The notes beneath the pieces are model-generated. The model had not been told where the DNA came from and did no database searches. It saw only the letters and a program-made list of their open reading frames with translations. Of a stretch of 64,000 bases of DNA, positions 1-8,734 are shown piece after piece. The position numbers and the translations under genes are program-made. The stretch's first letter is position 1. Every line of letters starts with the position of its first letter. The DNA comes from Acidobacteriota bacterium. GTDB lineage: Bacteria; Acidobacteriota; Blastocatellia; RBC074. The stretch covers positions 150,663 to 214,662 of the forward strand of contig JAFDVI010000028.1 of NCBI GenBank assembly GCA_018269055.1. Reading direction: 5' to 3'.

Positions 1-1862
1 TCAAGCTCTTGATCAGATGTTTTCCGCGAGATTACAGGCGTGGCCGCTTTTATACCTAAGCGTTCGGCCAACGCGGCAATGGTCGGGGCTTCGTAAACAT
101 CGCGCACGGTGATTTCCGCGGTTGCCGAATCATCGCGCAACAGGGAAACCAACACCGCCGCATTCAGCGAATCGCCTCCTAAATCATTGAAAAAATGGCT
201 GTGAATAGAAACCTGATTTGTCAATCGAAGCACGCGCGTGAACGCCGTTGCCAGCTTTTCTTCCATCGTATTACGCGGCGCAACAACGTCTTCGGCTTTG
301 TCCTTTGCTTGATCTTCGATGATGGGCAGCGCCGCTCGATTCATTTTGCCGCTTACCGTTGTTGGCAATGTTTTGAGCAGGGCAAAGCGACTGGGAATCA
401 TGTACTTCGGCAAAGTCGTACGCACCCAATCTTTCAACTCATCGAAATCCGGTGGATGATCATGGTCTTCCGGAACGATGAATGCCGCCAACAATGCTTG
501 CCCGGCTTCTCCCTGGACTCGACAACCGGCTTGGCGGACTCCTGGGAATTCGTCTAAACGGGTTTCAATGGCTTCCAATTCGATGCGATAGCCGCGCAGT
601 TTGACCTGAGAATCAATGCGGCCGTGATAATGAAAATTGCCGTTTTGATCGCAGTGAACCAGATCGCCAGTGCGGTAAATCCTTCCCAAGCGCGGATGCG
701 CGGGGAATTTTTGTTCTGTGAGTTCAGGGCGATTGTGATAGCCGCGCGCCAATCCAATGCCGCCCAAACAAAGTTCCCCCTGCTCTCCGTCCGGGACTTT
801 TTCCAGCGTTTCATCCAGCACCCAAGCGTTCAAACCGGCAATCGGTTTGCCAATGGTGATTGGCTCACCTTCGTGAATGGTGGTGTGTGTCGCCGTGACG
901 GTGCATTCAGTCGGGCCGTAACCATTTTCCAAACGACGGCCTTTTGCCCAATGAGCCGCCAAATCCGGCGGCAAAACCTCGCCGCCCAAATACAAGAGTT
1001 TCAGATCTGGCAACGCCGTTGCGGGATCATCGCAATGCATTGTGCGCAGCATTGTTGGCGGAGGGCAGAGTACTGTCAGGCGTTCGCGCTGAAGCCAGGG
1101 AATCAAATCCGGGCCTAACCGCACGGTTTCATCGTCCATCACCACCAACGTGGCTCCGGCAGCAAACGCAAACCAGGTTTCTTCGACTGATGAATCGTAT
1201 GCGGGCGAGGAGTTTTGCCCAACACGATCTTCCGGCGTCAAACCGAATTCTTCGATGTCATAAGCCACCAGGTTGGCAATCCCGGCATGCTCGATCATCA
1301 CACCTTTGGACCGTCCGGTCGTTCCGGAAGTGTAAATGATGTATGCCAGATTATTTGGTGTCAGCCACGATGGCGGGTCTATCGAACCGACCCGCGGTTG
1401 TTTCAGCAGTGCGGAAACGTCAAATGTTTGATTCGGCGTAATACCGCATTGTTCCAGGCGCGCCAGGCCAACAGCGTCCGTCAGCACGGCAACAGCTTCG
1501 GAATCTTGCAGTACATCACGCAACAATTCATCCGGGAATGCCGGGTCAAGGCAGGAATATGCCGCTCCGGATTTGAGCACGGCCAATTGGCTGACGTACA
1601 GTTCCAAGCTTTTGGGGAGCAGAATGGCGATTACACATTCCCGGGTGATGAACGCGCTGAGCGTGGCGGCAACGGAATTGGCTTGGCATTCGAGCTCTGC
1701 GTAAGTGACCTGCAATCGCTCTGCGCGTCTGGTGGTTGGCGGAAGTTCCAATGCCGTTCGCTCCGGCCAATGTCGCACTGTTTGCTCAAAAAAATGATGA
1801 AGAAGAGAAGGTTGAACCGCTGTTCTGGCAGTCGCCAAAGTCGTGTGAGAGGGCAAGCTCAT
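1..1862 (-). CDS. Pls/PosA-like nonribosomal peptide synthetase, N-terminal A-PCP part (runs off left edge)
   Basis: About 620 residues are visible; the C-terminus lies beyond base 1. An adenylation domain (about residues 15-515) shows the core motifs in order: A3 YTSGTTGRSKG, the A4 region YDSSVEE, A5 NGYGPTE, A7 YRTGDLV, A8 GRIDSQVKLRGYRIE and A10 LPTTVSGKMNR with its catalytic Lys. It is followed by a carrier domain with the phosphopantetheine site LGGDSLN, Ser near residue 565. The wording around A4-A5 is what I remember of the Pls/PosA family (poly-amino-acid synthetases of A-T-membrane-tandem layout), so the missing part may be membrane-bound; that is inference. An in-frame TGA lies 16 codons upstream, and ATG at 1862 is the first ATG after it; a TTG 11 codons upstream is possible. 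No condensation domain precedes A. It would activate an amino acid as its AMP ester and load it on the carrier. Confidence 0.85.
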   Translation of the reverse strand, partial: MSLPSHTTLATARTAVQPSLLHHFFEQTVRHWPERTALELPPTTRRAERLQVTYAELECQANSVAATLSAFITRECVIAILLPKSLELYVSQLAVLKSGAAYSCLDPAFPDELLRDVLQDSEAVAVLTDAVGLARLEQCGITPNQTFDVSALLKQPRVGSIDPPSWLTPNNLAYIIYTSGTTGRSKGVMIEHAGIANLVAYDIEEFGLTPEDRVGQNSSPAYDSSVEETWFAFAAGATLVVMDDETVRLGPDLIPWLQRERLTVLCPPPTMLRTMHCDDPATALPDLKLLYLGGEVLPPDLAAHWAKGRRLENGYGPTECTVTATHTTIHEGEPITIGKPIAGLNAWVLDETLEKVPDGEQGELCLGGIGLARGYHNRPELTEQKFPAHPRLGRIYRTGDLVHCDQNGNFHYHGRIDSQVKLRGYRIELEAIETRLDEFPGVRQAGCRVQGEAGQALLAAFIVPEDHDHPPDFDELKDWVRTTLPKYMIPSRFALLKTLPTTVSGKMNRAALPIIEDQAKDKAEDVVAPRNTMEEKLATAFTRVLRLTNQVSIHSHFFNDLGGDSLNAAVLVSLLRDDSATAEITVRDVYEAPTIAALAERLGIKAATPVISRKTSDQEL

Positions 1863-2116
1863 GAAAATCCGGTTGTCCTGTTCGTAGGTTGGCAAAGTAT
1901 TTTGCCGTCAAATGACACGACGGATTTTGCCTGCGCCAATCGGGTTCGCGCAATTGATTCCCATCGTTTTTCAAATTTTTCTTGGAGAGTTCGATTGTGG
2001 ATTACCCAGGGTTGGTTTGCGGCCGATGGGAGTGTTTGATCCGTGTATAAACGGAAACACCAGTCGGCTTGTGTAATCAAAACCGACCGGTGACAGAAAC
2101 GCTGAACGCTTTCTTT

Positions 2117-2131
2117 CAGGCTTCAAGCCTG
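2117..2131. repeat. Near-perfect 15-bp palindrome in an intergenic region
   Basis: The 15-mer CAGGCTTCAAGCCTG is palindromic except for its central base. It sits between the 33-codon ORF and the synthetase gene, and the ORF's stop codon (2123-2125) falls inside it. Such CAGGCTT-AAGCCTG units look like short dispersed intergenic palindromes; only one copy was noticed here. Confidence 0.5.
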
Positions 2132-2224
2132 TGTGGAAAGTGCAATAAAGAGAGCAAAAACAGCAATAAGAAGTAAAAAAAGTAAGCGTATTGGTGTGAG
2201 GAATGTTCTTTGGAAAAGCATCAT
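2123..2224 (-). CDS. Possible small hydrophobic peptide (33 aa), unrecognised
   Basis: A 34-codon ORF starts at ATG 2224, with a second ATG directly after. AGGAG lies seven bases upstream, one of the clearer Shine-Dalgarno sites in this part of the window. The peptide is almost one membrane span: a short N-terminus with two Arg, then LLFLLLIAVFALFIALSTQA and stop. It could be a small membrane protein, a leader peptide for the synthetase gene 261 bases downstream, or the signal-peptide remnant of a secreted protein whose body was lost; the STQA end looks like a signal-peptidase site. The rest of 1863-2488 holds the palindrome at 2117-2131 and no other convincing gene. Confidence 0.4.
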   Translation of the reverse strand: MMLFQRTFLTPIRLLFLLLIAVFALFIALSTQA

Positions 2225-2488
2225 TGTCAAACTCCTGGATTAGGTCAAAGTTGATTTTGAGCCTGGGGAAAGGGCGGTGATTTCGATTGTGCGTGCAGAG
2301 CGATTGGTCACTTGCCCGTCGTGAATGTTCAGCAGCGAAACTGAAACCTGGCTGAGTAGGGCAAGGGGCGAATGGAATCACTGTCAAATTTCGGCACCAG
2401 AGCGATTCGCTCCAGCTTTCAGTTCGGGCCAGAACTTACTCGATTGAACTTAAACCGTCAATCAACTTTTCGTTAAAAAATGGATGCT

Positions 2489-3319
2489 TCAAGCCTCATC
2501 CCACAATCGTTCAACGGCCCGTTTGCAATTCAGAATCGTTTCCAAGCTGCCATCCATGTGCGGTTCCAACGAAATGTTGCCGGAATATCCCATTCGTTTC
2601 AGCGCGGCGAAATGCGGGCGATAATCCATCATGCCTTGGCCCGGCACAACCCATATCGGCATTCCGCTGCCGCGCGGCGCGTCAATTTGATCTTTGATGT
2701 GAACGTTGGCGATGAATTGCGCGACGGTTTCAAATTCGTCAATCGGATCGCGCCGCAACATCCAGGCGACATTACACGGATCGTAGTTGATGCCGAGGTT
2801 GGTTGCGTGTGTGGCGCAGATCAGGTTCACAGTTGCCGCGCCAGTGTCCGCCCAACAAACCGGCTCCGGTTCAATCAATAATCGCAATCCGGCTTCGCCT
2901 GCTTTCGTTGCTGCCTCGGTCAACGAATCCACCACCCAACTCGGCGGATTGTCGCCGGGGATCAAATCAGCGGTTTCTTCCTTCGCGTTCGGCTTACAGA
3001 ATCCAAACACCACCAGTGCCGTCAGGTTCCAGCGTTTGGCCAATTCGACCGAACACGGAAACACGTCGGCCATTTCGCGCAGAAATTTTTCTGTGGAATC
3101 CGTCCATTTGAACAAACCCGGCGACAAAGCAGTAATTTCCAAGCCTTCGCCGTCACAGATGCGCTCGATTTCCAGCAACTCTGCCGGATCGCACATCGGC
3201 GCACGCCCGGATTTCAAAAAGCGAATTTCATAGCGTCGCAACCCGGCGGCAATTCCAATTTGCGAAGCTCGGCGAAAATCACGACTGATTTCGTCAGCAA
3301 CAATTCCAAGAGTAAGCAT
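2489..3319 (-). CDS. Sugar phosphate isomerase/epimerase-like TIM-barrel protein
   Basis: At 276 residues this is the usual length for the xylose-isomerase-like TIM-barrel family (AP endonuclease 2 fold). The start MLTLGIVADEIS is the first beta strand. Acidic and His residues that bind the divalent metal in this family are visible: LLIEPEPVCW near the middle, INYDPCNVAW, NVHIKDQ and the C-terminal ISLEPHMDG. Members isomerise or epimerise ketoses, inositols or related sugars; the substrate cannot be read from sequence. There is no signal peptide, so it is cytosolic. It lies downstream of the DUF58 gene in the same direction but is separated by an inverted repeat, so it may be transcribed on its own. 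Confidence 0.8.
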   Translation of the reverse strand: MLTLGIVADEISRDFRRASQIGIAAGLRRYEIRFLKSGRAPMCDPAELLEIERICDGEGLEITALSPGLFKWTDSTEKFLREMADVFPCSVELAKRWNLTALVVFGFCKPNAKEETADLIPGDNPPSWVVDSLTEAATKAGEAGLRLLIEPEPVCWADTGAATVNLICATHATNLGINYDPCNVAWMLRRDPIDEFETVAQFIANVHIKDQIDAPRGSGMPIWVVPGQGMMDYRPHFAALKRMGYSGNISLEPHMDGSLETILNCKRAVERLWDEA

Positions 3320-3339
3320 CAGTATTCGATAAAAAGCTG

Positions 3340-3400
3340 GACAGGATTAACAAGATTGAACAGGATTGACTTCATCCTGAGAAGTCTTGTCAATCCTGTC
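3340..3400. repeat. Intergenic inverted repeat of the ACAGGATT type
   Basis: The left arm GACAGGATTAACAAGA (from 3340) pairs with GTCTTGTCAATCCTGTC (3384-3400) with one mismatch, and a further ACAGGATTGA copy lies between them. It fills the gap between the DUF58 gene and the isomerase-like gene and could act as a terminator or transcript stabiliser. A related element, ACGGGATTT with its inverse, is at 25062-25131. Confidence 0.7.
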
Positions 3401-3416
3401 AAAAAAATCTTTGGCT

Positions 3417-4286
3417 TTAAGCCTTGATCACATCGGCTTTGACCAGAGCTTCCAGATTCCAGGTCGCAAGCATTGGTTCAGCAATCAATTCGATCAATGT
3501 TGCGCCGATTTGGCGACAAGCGCGATGCCAGTTTTGCTGGTGACGGCTCAGCGCGTCGCGGTATCGGTTGATTGCGGCATCATCAATGAAAATTTCGCGC
3601 TGCTCTTCGGTTTCAGAATCAATCAGCCGCAACCTCCCTCGTTCCGGCGGAGCCAGATCGGTTTCCGCCAACAGTTGAATGACAACCACCGAAGCCGCGT
3701 TGTGCGAAAGTTGTTGCAGCAATTGCAACGGTTCGCCCAACCAGAGTAAATCGCTGATGAAAACGCGTTGGCTCTGTCGCACGAATTTTGGCGGCACGCG
3801 CGAAAGCGATTCCGCAGGGTTCTGCCGGAAATCAAAATTGAATTCGCCCCAAATCGAAGGACGATTGGAAGAGTTTGCCAGCGGTTCGCAGCCTTCGCGC
3901 GCCAGCCAAACCGAATGCGAATAGCCCGAATTTTCCGCAGCAACAGCCAGCGCCGCCGAAAGCGCAACCGCAGCCTGGGCTTTGGTTCCCGCTTCAACAG
4001 CCATCGAACGCGAACCGTCAATCAGCAAATCCAGATGAGGGCTGATTTCTTCGCGAAAGAGTTTGATCGTCAGCTTGTCCGAACGGGCAAACGCGTTCCA
4101 GTCAATTTGCCGCAAATCATCACCGGGTTGGTAATCGCGGTGATCTTTGAATTCCAGTGAACTGCCTGCGCGCGCGCCCATTTGCAGGCCTGCCAATGTG
4201 GCGGTTGTAGTTCGCGGCACGGCCAGCGAATAGCGTAAGCCCGCGCGTTCACCTGCCAGCAAAAATTCTCTGAAATCCGTGATCAT
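3417..4286 (-). CDS. DUF58 domain protein (von Willebrand-A-like)
   Basis: This 289-residue protein carries the DUF58 signature: FKDHRDYQPGDDLRQIDW (near residues 45-62), then a vWA-like strand DLLIDGSRSMAV resembling a partial MIDAS motif. There is no signal peptide or transmembrane segment. DUF58 proteins usually sit beside a MoxR AAA+ ATPase and BatA/BatB-like membrane proteins and are thought to work with them in metal-cofactor or envelope assembly. None of those partners is next to it here; the upstream neighbour is a divergent epimerase gene. It is a complete member by length, so an orphan rather than a fragment. Confidence 0.85.
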   Translation of the reverse strand: MITDFREFLLAGERAGLRYSLAVPRTTTATLAGLQMGARAGSSLEFKDHRDYQPGDDLRQIDWNAFARSDKLTIKLFREEISPHLDLLIDGSRSMAVEAGTKAQAAVALSAALAVAAENSGYSHSVWLAREGCEPLANSSNRPSIWGEFNFDFRQNPAESLSRVPPKFVRQSQRVFISDLLWLGEPLQLLQQLSHNAASVVVIQLLAETDLAPPERGRLRLIDSETEEQREIFIDDAAINRYRDALSRHQQNWHRACRQIGATLIELIAEPMLATWNLEALVKADVIKA

Positions 4287-4437
4287 AAATCCGCGCCGCT
4301 TTTAGCACGAAGCTTCTTGGCTTTCCACACATATCTGTGAATTCGGCTTGGCCAAGCCCCAATTGGCTGGTCATACCAAACTTCATGTCGTAAGCTTTGC
4401 CGCGTCATCAATCCATTCATTCACGGAGAATCCATCA

Positions 4438-6006
4438 ATGAGCGAAAAACTGTTGGGATATTTGCAAACGAACGGTTTGGCTGCGCCATTGCCCGCTCAC
4501 GAAGGCAATGAGCTTGCCGCCGAACTTGATGAGCTGACAGGACAGCAAGTCTATTCGCGTTCAATAACCGCGTGTGACAACGCCGTCTATTTTCTGGCCA
4601 GAGATGGCGAGCGAAAATCGCTAGGCGTGATTTCCCCGGACTTGCAGCTTCATCGCAAGTTCGAGGGCGAACGGACTGAAATTGTTTTGGGCAATCGGGC
4701 TTTGCAGATGACGCTGGCCGAAACTTCACCCGCCAATGCTGCAGCGCTTCGTCTGATGTTGCCGTTTTTGACGCCTATTACCCTGGGATTGAAAAAGTCC
4801 GCAGGCTGCGGCGACCGACTGGGGTTGGCGACGCCGGGCCACATTCGCGCAATTCGTCATTCGACGATGGCGCCGATTCTGGCGCAACAATCCATCCGCG
4901 AAAACGCGCGCACGGGCCGCACGCCGCAACAGGTGATGGACGAAGCGATGTGGGGAATCTTTCAGGAAGGCTGGCGCGATGGATTTGGCGCGGACGCCGA
5001 CCACTTGAAAAATACTGATGACATTGATTCCTGCGCTGCCGCCGGATTCACCTTTTACACGATTGATCCGGGCGAACATGTGGATAACGAAGCCAACACC
5101 GCTCCCGTGGAAATCCTGAAAAACAAAGTTTCAGCGCTCGATTGGGCCGCGCTGGAAACAACCTGGGCGGCGACGCAAACCGCGCTCGACGGCAAAATTG
5201 ATCTTGGCAGTTTCAGTGCCACCATCAGCGAAGAAGACTTGCTGCGCTCCGCCGCCAAATATGGCCGCGTTGTCGCGCACACCGTCAAAATGTACCGCCA
5301 TTTGGAAAAGGTCATGGCGGGCAAAGATTTTGAATTGGAAATGAGCGTGGATGAAACCGAAACCGTCACGACGCTGGCCGAACACATTTACATCGCGCAC
5401 GAATTGAAACGGATGGGAGTCAAATGGGTCAGCCTGGCGCCGCGTTACGTCGGCGATTTTGAAAAAGGCGTGGATTACATCGGCGATCTGGCCGAGTTTG
5501 AAAAATCTTTTGCCCAGCATCTGGCCGTTTCAAAAACCTTCGGGCCATACAAGCTTAGCCTGCATTCCGGTTCGGATAAATTCAGCGTCTACCCGATTGC
5601 CTCGCGCGTCGCGGGCGAGTTGGTTCATCTGAAAACCGCCGGAACCAGTTACCTGGAAGCCTTGCGCGCCATTGGCAAGGTCAATCCGTCGCTCTTCCGC
5701 GACATTGTCGCGTTTGCCAAAGAGCGATACCCGATTGATCGCGCCAGCTATCACGTCTCTGCCGAAGTCGAGAAAATGGCGAACGTGGACGCATTGCCGA
5801 ACGATCAATTGACTTCGCTGCTGGATGATTTTCATGCGCGCGAGATTCTGCATGTGACATTCGGATCGGTGCTGCACCATCCCGAATTCCGCGAACCATT
5901 CTTTGCCACGTTGCGCCGCAACGAAGGCGTCTATTACGACATGCTGGAAATTCATTTCGGCAAACACTTCGCGCCGTTTGGCCGTGGAGTAGGGCAACCT
6001 GCTTAA
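4438..6006 (+). CDS. uxaE: Tagaturonate epimerase family protein (UxaE-like)
   Basis: The protein is 522 residues from ATG 4438, chosen because GGAG lies about ten bases upstream; the frame is open 90 bases further up. It resembles the UxaE family, which epimerises D-tagaturonate and D-fructuronate at C3 in the variant galacturonate pathway described from Thermotoga. Conserved-looking stretches include KKSAGCGDRLGLATPGHI, DGFGADADHLKN, EMSVDETETVT and KLSLHSGSDKFSVYP, rich in Asp, Glu and His expected of a metal-dependent enzyme. It is cytosolic. It directly precedes a sugar ABC importer on the same strand, so imported uronic acid or a derivative is a reasonable guess. The family name is from memory of its sequence pattern. 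Confidence 0.75.
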   Translation: MSEKLLGYLQTNGLAAPLPAHEGNELAAELDELTGQQVYSRSITACDNAVYFLARDGERKSLGVISPDLQLHRKFEGERTEIVLGNRALQMTLAETSPANAAALRLMLPFLTPITLGLKKSAGCGDRLGLATPGHIRAIRHSTMAPILAQQSIRENARTGRTPQQVMDEAMWGIFQEGWRDGFGADADHLKNTDDIDSCAAAGFTFYTIDPGEHVDNEANTAPVEILKNKVSALDWAALETTWAATQTALDGKIDLGSFSATISEEDLLRSAAKYGRVVAHTVKMYRHLEKVMAGKDFELEMSVDETETVTTLAEHIYIAHELKRMGVKWVSLAPRYVGDFEKGVDYIGDLAEFEKSFAQHLAVSKTFGPYKLSLHSGSDKFSVYPIASRVAGELVHLKTAGTSYLEALRAIGKVNPSLFRDIVAFAKERYPIDRASYHVSAEVEKMANVDALPNDQLTSLLDDFHAREILHVTFGSVLHHPEFREPFFATLRRNEGVYYDMLEIHFGKHFAPFGRGVGQPA

Positions 6007-6070
6007 GTTGCCCCGCTTCCTTCAAAGAAGTCTTTCGAGACCATTTCGCAACCTCGGCAGGTTGCGCTAC
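5989..6070. repeat. Inverted repeat spanning the end of uxaE and the following gap
   Basis: GTAGGGCAACCTGC (5989-6002) pairs with GCAGGTTGCGCTAC (6057-6070) at 13 of 14 positions. The right arm also contains its own hairpin, GCAACCT-CGGC-AGGTTGC (6048-6065). The left arm encodes the last residues of UxaE, so a repeat appears to have been captured into the gene end. It may slow transcription before the binding-protein gene. Confidence 0.6.
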
Positions 6071-6093
6071 TTTTATTGAGGAGACCCGTTTAG

Positions 6094-7065
6094 ATGAATC
6101 GCAACGCAAAGTTGTTTTTGGGATTGTTACTCGCCGTCGCTGTTTTGCTGCCCGCCGGATGCAGTGAGAAATCCGGTGGAAATGCCTCCGGAAAGAAGCT
6201 CGCTTTTGTCACCAACAACGCTTCGGATTTTTGGACAATTGCCCGCAAGGGAACGGAAAAAGCTGACGAAGAGTTGGCTGACGCGACTGTGGAATTCAAG
6301 ATTCCCGCCGACGGAACCGCCGCTGAACAGAAACGCATCATTGACGATCTGCTGGCCAGAGGGTTCGCCGGCATCGCCATTTCGCCCGTTGATCCCGCCA
6401 ACCAGACTGAGTTGATTAACCAGACGGCGCAAAAAGCGTTGGTCGTGACTCAAGACAGCGACGCTCCTGCCAGTCAGCGTACTGTCTACGTTGGAACCGA
6501 CAACGTGGCCGCTGGTCGTCAAGCCGGACAATTGTTGAAAGAAGCGTTGCCGGATGGCGGCAAAATCGTCCTTTTCGTCGGCAAACTCGACGCGCAAAAC
6601 GCCAAAGAACGCCTGCAAGGCATTGAGGAAACCATCGCGGGAACCAAAATTGAAATTGTGGACAAACGCACCGACGATGCCGATCACGCGCGCGCCAAAG
6701 CCAACGCAGCGGATTCGCTGGTTAAATACGCTGACGCCGCGGCCTTCGTCGGATTGTGGTCGTACAACGGCCCGGCGATCCTGAACGCGATCAAGGAAGC
6801 CGACAAGGTCGGCAAAGTCAAAATCATCTGCTTTGACGAAGAAGATCAAACCTTGGCCGGTGTGAAAGCCGGAGAAATTGTCGGCACGGTCGTTCAGCAA
6901 CCGTATGAATTCGGGTATCAGGCGATCAAGCTTATGGATCAAATTCTGGGCGGCGACCGCTCCGGCATTCCGGCTTCCAAGCAAGCATTTGTTCCAACGC
7001 TGATCATCAAAAAAGACAACGTGGACGATTTCACCACCAAGCTGAACAAATTGCGCGGAAGATGA
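6094..7065 (+). CDS. Sugar ABC transporter substrate-binding lipoprotein (RbsB-like)
   Basis: The 323-residue protein starts with a lipoprotein signal ending in LPAGC, Cys near residue 23, so it should be anchored outside the inner membrane. The rest matches the type I periplasmic binding fold of the ribose/galactose group (Peripla_BP_4): FVTNNASDFWTIARKG at the first strand, GIAISPVDPAN, the hinge strand YVGTDNVAAGRQAG, and VGLWSYNGPAIL and ICFDEEDQTL in the second lobe. It would capture a sugar or uronic acid and pass it to the permease at 8833. GAGGAG precedes the ATG. The ATPase gene follows after an inverted repeat. Confidence 0.92.
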   Translation: MNRNAKLFLGLLLAVAVLLPAGCSEKSGGNASGKKLAFVTNNASDFWTIARKGTEKADEELADATVEFKIPADGTAAEQKRIIDDLLARGFAGIAISPVDPANQTELINQTAQKALVVTQDSDAPASQRTVYVGTDNVAAGRQAGQLLKEALPDGGKIVLFVGKLDAQNAKERLQGIEETIAGTKIEIVDKRTDDADHARAKANAADSLVKYADAAAFVGLWSYNGPAILNAIKEADKVGKVKIICFDEEDQTLAGVKAGEIVGTVVQQPYEFGYQAIKLMDQILGGDRSGIPASKQAFVPTLIIKKDNVDDFTTKLNKLRGR

Positions 7066-7075
7066 TCGCGGCGAA

Positions 7076-7180
7076 GCTTTGGAGTGCGACGGCTCCGGCG
7101 TCGCTTTGGTAGTCCTTTTATGAAGTGGCCGCTGGGACAACTACCAAAGCTACGCCGAAGGCGCAGCACTTCAAAAAAGC
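7076..7180. repeat. Imperfect inverted repeat between the binding-protein and ATPase genes
   Basis: The left arm (7076-7113, containing GGAGTGCGACGGCTCCGGCG and ending CTTTGGTAGT) pairs imperfectly with the right arm (7140-7180, starting ACTACCAAAGCTACGCCGAA). The hairpin would be about 38 bp long with a 26-base loop. Placed between genes 1 and 2 of the transporter operon, it could protect the upstream message and give excess binding protein, as REP elements do in other sugar operons; that role is inference. Confidence 0.75.
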
Positions 7181-7207
7181 AAGGCTGACCAAACTTTCGG
7201 TTTCTCA

Positions 7208-8725
7208 ATGGCAAATCATTTGTTGGAAATGCGCGGGATCGGCAAACGCTTTCCCGGCGTGGTGGCGCTGGACGGCGTTGAGTTCCACGTCAATGCGGGC
7301 GAAGTCGTCGCCTTGCTTGGCGAAAACGGCGCGGGAAAATCCACGCTGATGAAAATCCTTGGCGGCGTGTATCAGCCCGATGCCGGAGAAGTGAAGGTGG
7401 ATGGTTCGCCGGTTACGATCCAATCGGTCAACGATTCGATTGGGTTGGGCATAGGATTCATTCATCAGGAACTAAATGTGCTGGACAATCTGGACGTCGC
7501 AGCCAATGTGTTTTTGGGGCGCGAACCTGTGCTTGGCGGCGCGCTGAAACCGCTGCGACTGATTGACCGACGGAAAATGAACGCCGATTCCGAAGTACAT
7601 CTTCGCCGATTGGGGGTGGAGGTTTCGCCGGACACACCGCTCAGTCGTTTATCCATTGCCCAGCAGCAACTGGTGGAAATCGCCAAAGCGCTTTCGCTCA
7701 ATGCCCGGCTGTTGATTATGGACGAACCGACCTCCAGCTTGACGCTGGCCGAAACGTCGCGCTTGCTGGATGTGGTTAAAGACCTTCGCGCGCAAGGAGT
7801 GAGCGTGATTTACATCTCTCACCGACTGGGTGAAGTTTTGGAAATAGCCGACCGCGCCGTGGTGTTGCGCGACGGGCGAAACGCCGGAACCCTCACCCGC
7901 GAAGAGATCACGCACGACCGCATGGTGCAACTGATGGTCGGGCGCGAATTGCAGCATCATTATGTCGCGCCGCAGCACGACGCCAGGACTGGATTCTTTG
8001 AAGTTCGCGAATTGGAAACTTCGCGCTATCCGGGAAAGAAAATTTCCTTCGCGCTTGGCGGCGGAGAAATTCTGGGTTTTGCCGGGTTGGTCGGCGCTGG
8101 ACGGTCGGAAATGGCGCAGGCGATTTTCGGTGTAGACAAAAAGCTCTGCGGCAAGATCCTGTTGAACGGACGGGAACTCGACATTCAATCGTCGGCGCAA
8201 GCCATCCGCCAAGGCATTTATCTGGTTCCCGAAGATCGCAGGCAAACCGGTTTGATTGTCGAAAGCACGATTCGCGAAAACATCAGTTTGCCCGCGTTGC
8301 AGCGATACACGATCAGGGGCTTGGTCAGCCGTGAGCGCGAAAGCCGCGCCGCTGAAACTGTCGCCAAGCGGTTGAATGTCAAAACCGGTTCCATTGAAAC
8401 GCTGGTCAAAAACCTGAGCGGCGGCAACCAGCAAAAAGTCGTCCTGGCGAAATGGTTGCAGCTTGAACCGAAGGTCATGATTTTCGATGAACCGACGCGT
8501 GGGATTGACGTTGGCGCGAAGGCTGAAATTTATGAATTACTGCGCGGATTGGCGGCAAATGGCGTCGGCGTCATTGTCATCAGCAGCGATATGGAAGAGA
8601 TTTTGGGATTGAGCGACCGGCTGGCCGTTATGCACGAAGGCCGCATCACAGGCGTTCTCGACCGCCAGCATTGCACCGAAGAAAGCGTCATGCGATTGGC
8701 CGTTGGCGGCAAACAACAAAACTGA
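7208..8725 (+). CDS. Sugar ABC transporter ATP-binding protein, two ATPase halves (RbsA/MglA-like)
   Basis: At 505 residues it has the duplicated layout of the RbsA/MglA/XylG family. The N half has Walker A GENGAGKST (near residue 38) and Walker B LLIMDEPTSS with a degenerate signature LSIAQQQL. The C half has a degenerate Walker A (GAGRSE), a good signature LSGGNQQKVVLAKW and Walker B VMIFDEPTRGIDVG. One competent and one degenerate site is normal for this family. It would sit on the cytoplasmic face and power the permease encoded downstream, taking substrate from the lipoprotein encoded upstream. It starts after the inverted repeat at 7076-7180. Confidence 0.95.
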   Translation: MANHLLEMRGIGKRFPGVVALDGVEFHVNAGEVVALLGENGAGKSTLMKILGGVYQPDAGEVKVDGSPVTIQSVNDSIGLGIGFIHQELNVLDNLDVAANVFLGREPVLGGALKPLRLIDRRKMNADSEVHLRRLGVEVSPDTPLSRLSIAQQQLVEIAKALSLNARLLIMDEPTSSLTLAETSRLLDVVKDLRAQGVSVIYISHRLGEVLEIADRAVVLRDGRNAGTLTREEITHDRMVQLMVGRELQHHYVAPQHDARTGFFEVRELETSRYPGKKISFALGGGEILGFAGLVGAGRSEMAQAIFGVDKKLCGKILLNGRELDIQSSAQAIRQGIYLVPEDRRQTGLIVESTIRENISLPALQRYTIRGLVSRERESRAAETVAKRLNVKTGSIETLVKNLSGGNQQKVVLAKWLQLEPKVMIFDEPTRGIDVGAKAEIYELLRGLAANGVGVIVISSDMEEILGLSDRLAVMHEGRITGVLDRQHCTEESVMRLAVGGKQQN

Positions 8726-8734
8726 AATAAATCT

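Noticed and set aside
1859..2387. Two overlapping ORFs of 73 and 138 codons on the minus strand before the synthetase gene
   Set aside because: Neither has a ribosome site or family sequence; both overlap the better-supported 33-codon ORF region or the synthetase start.
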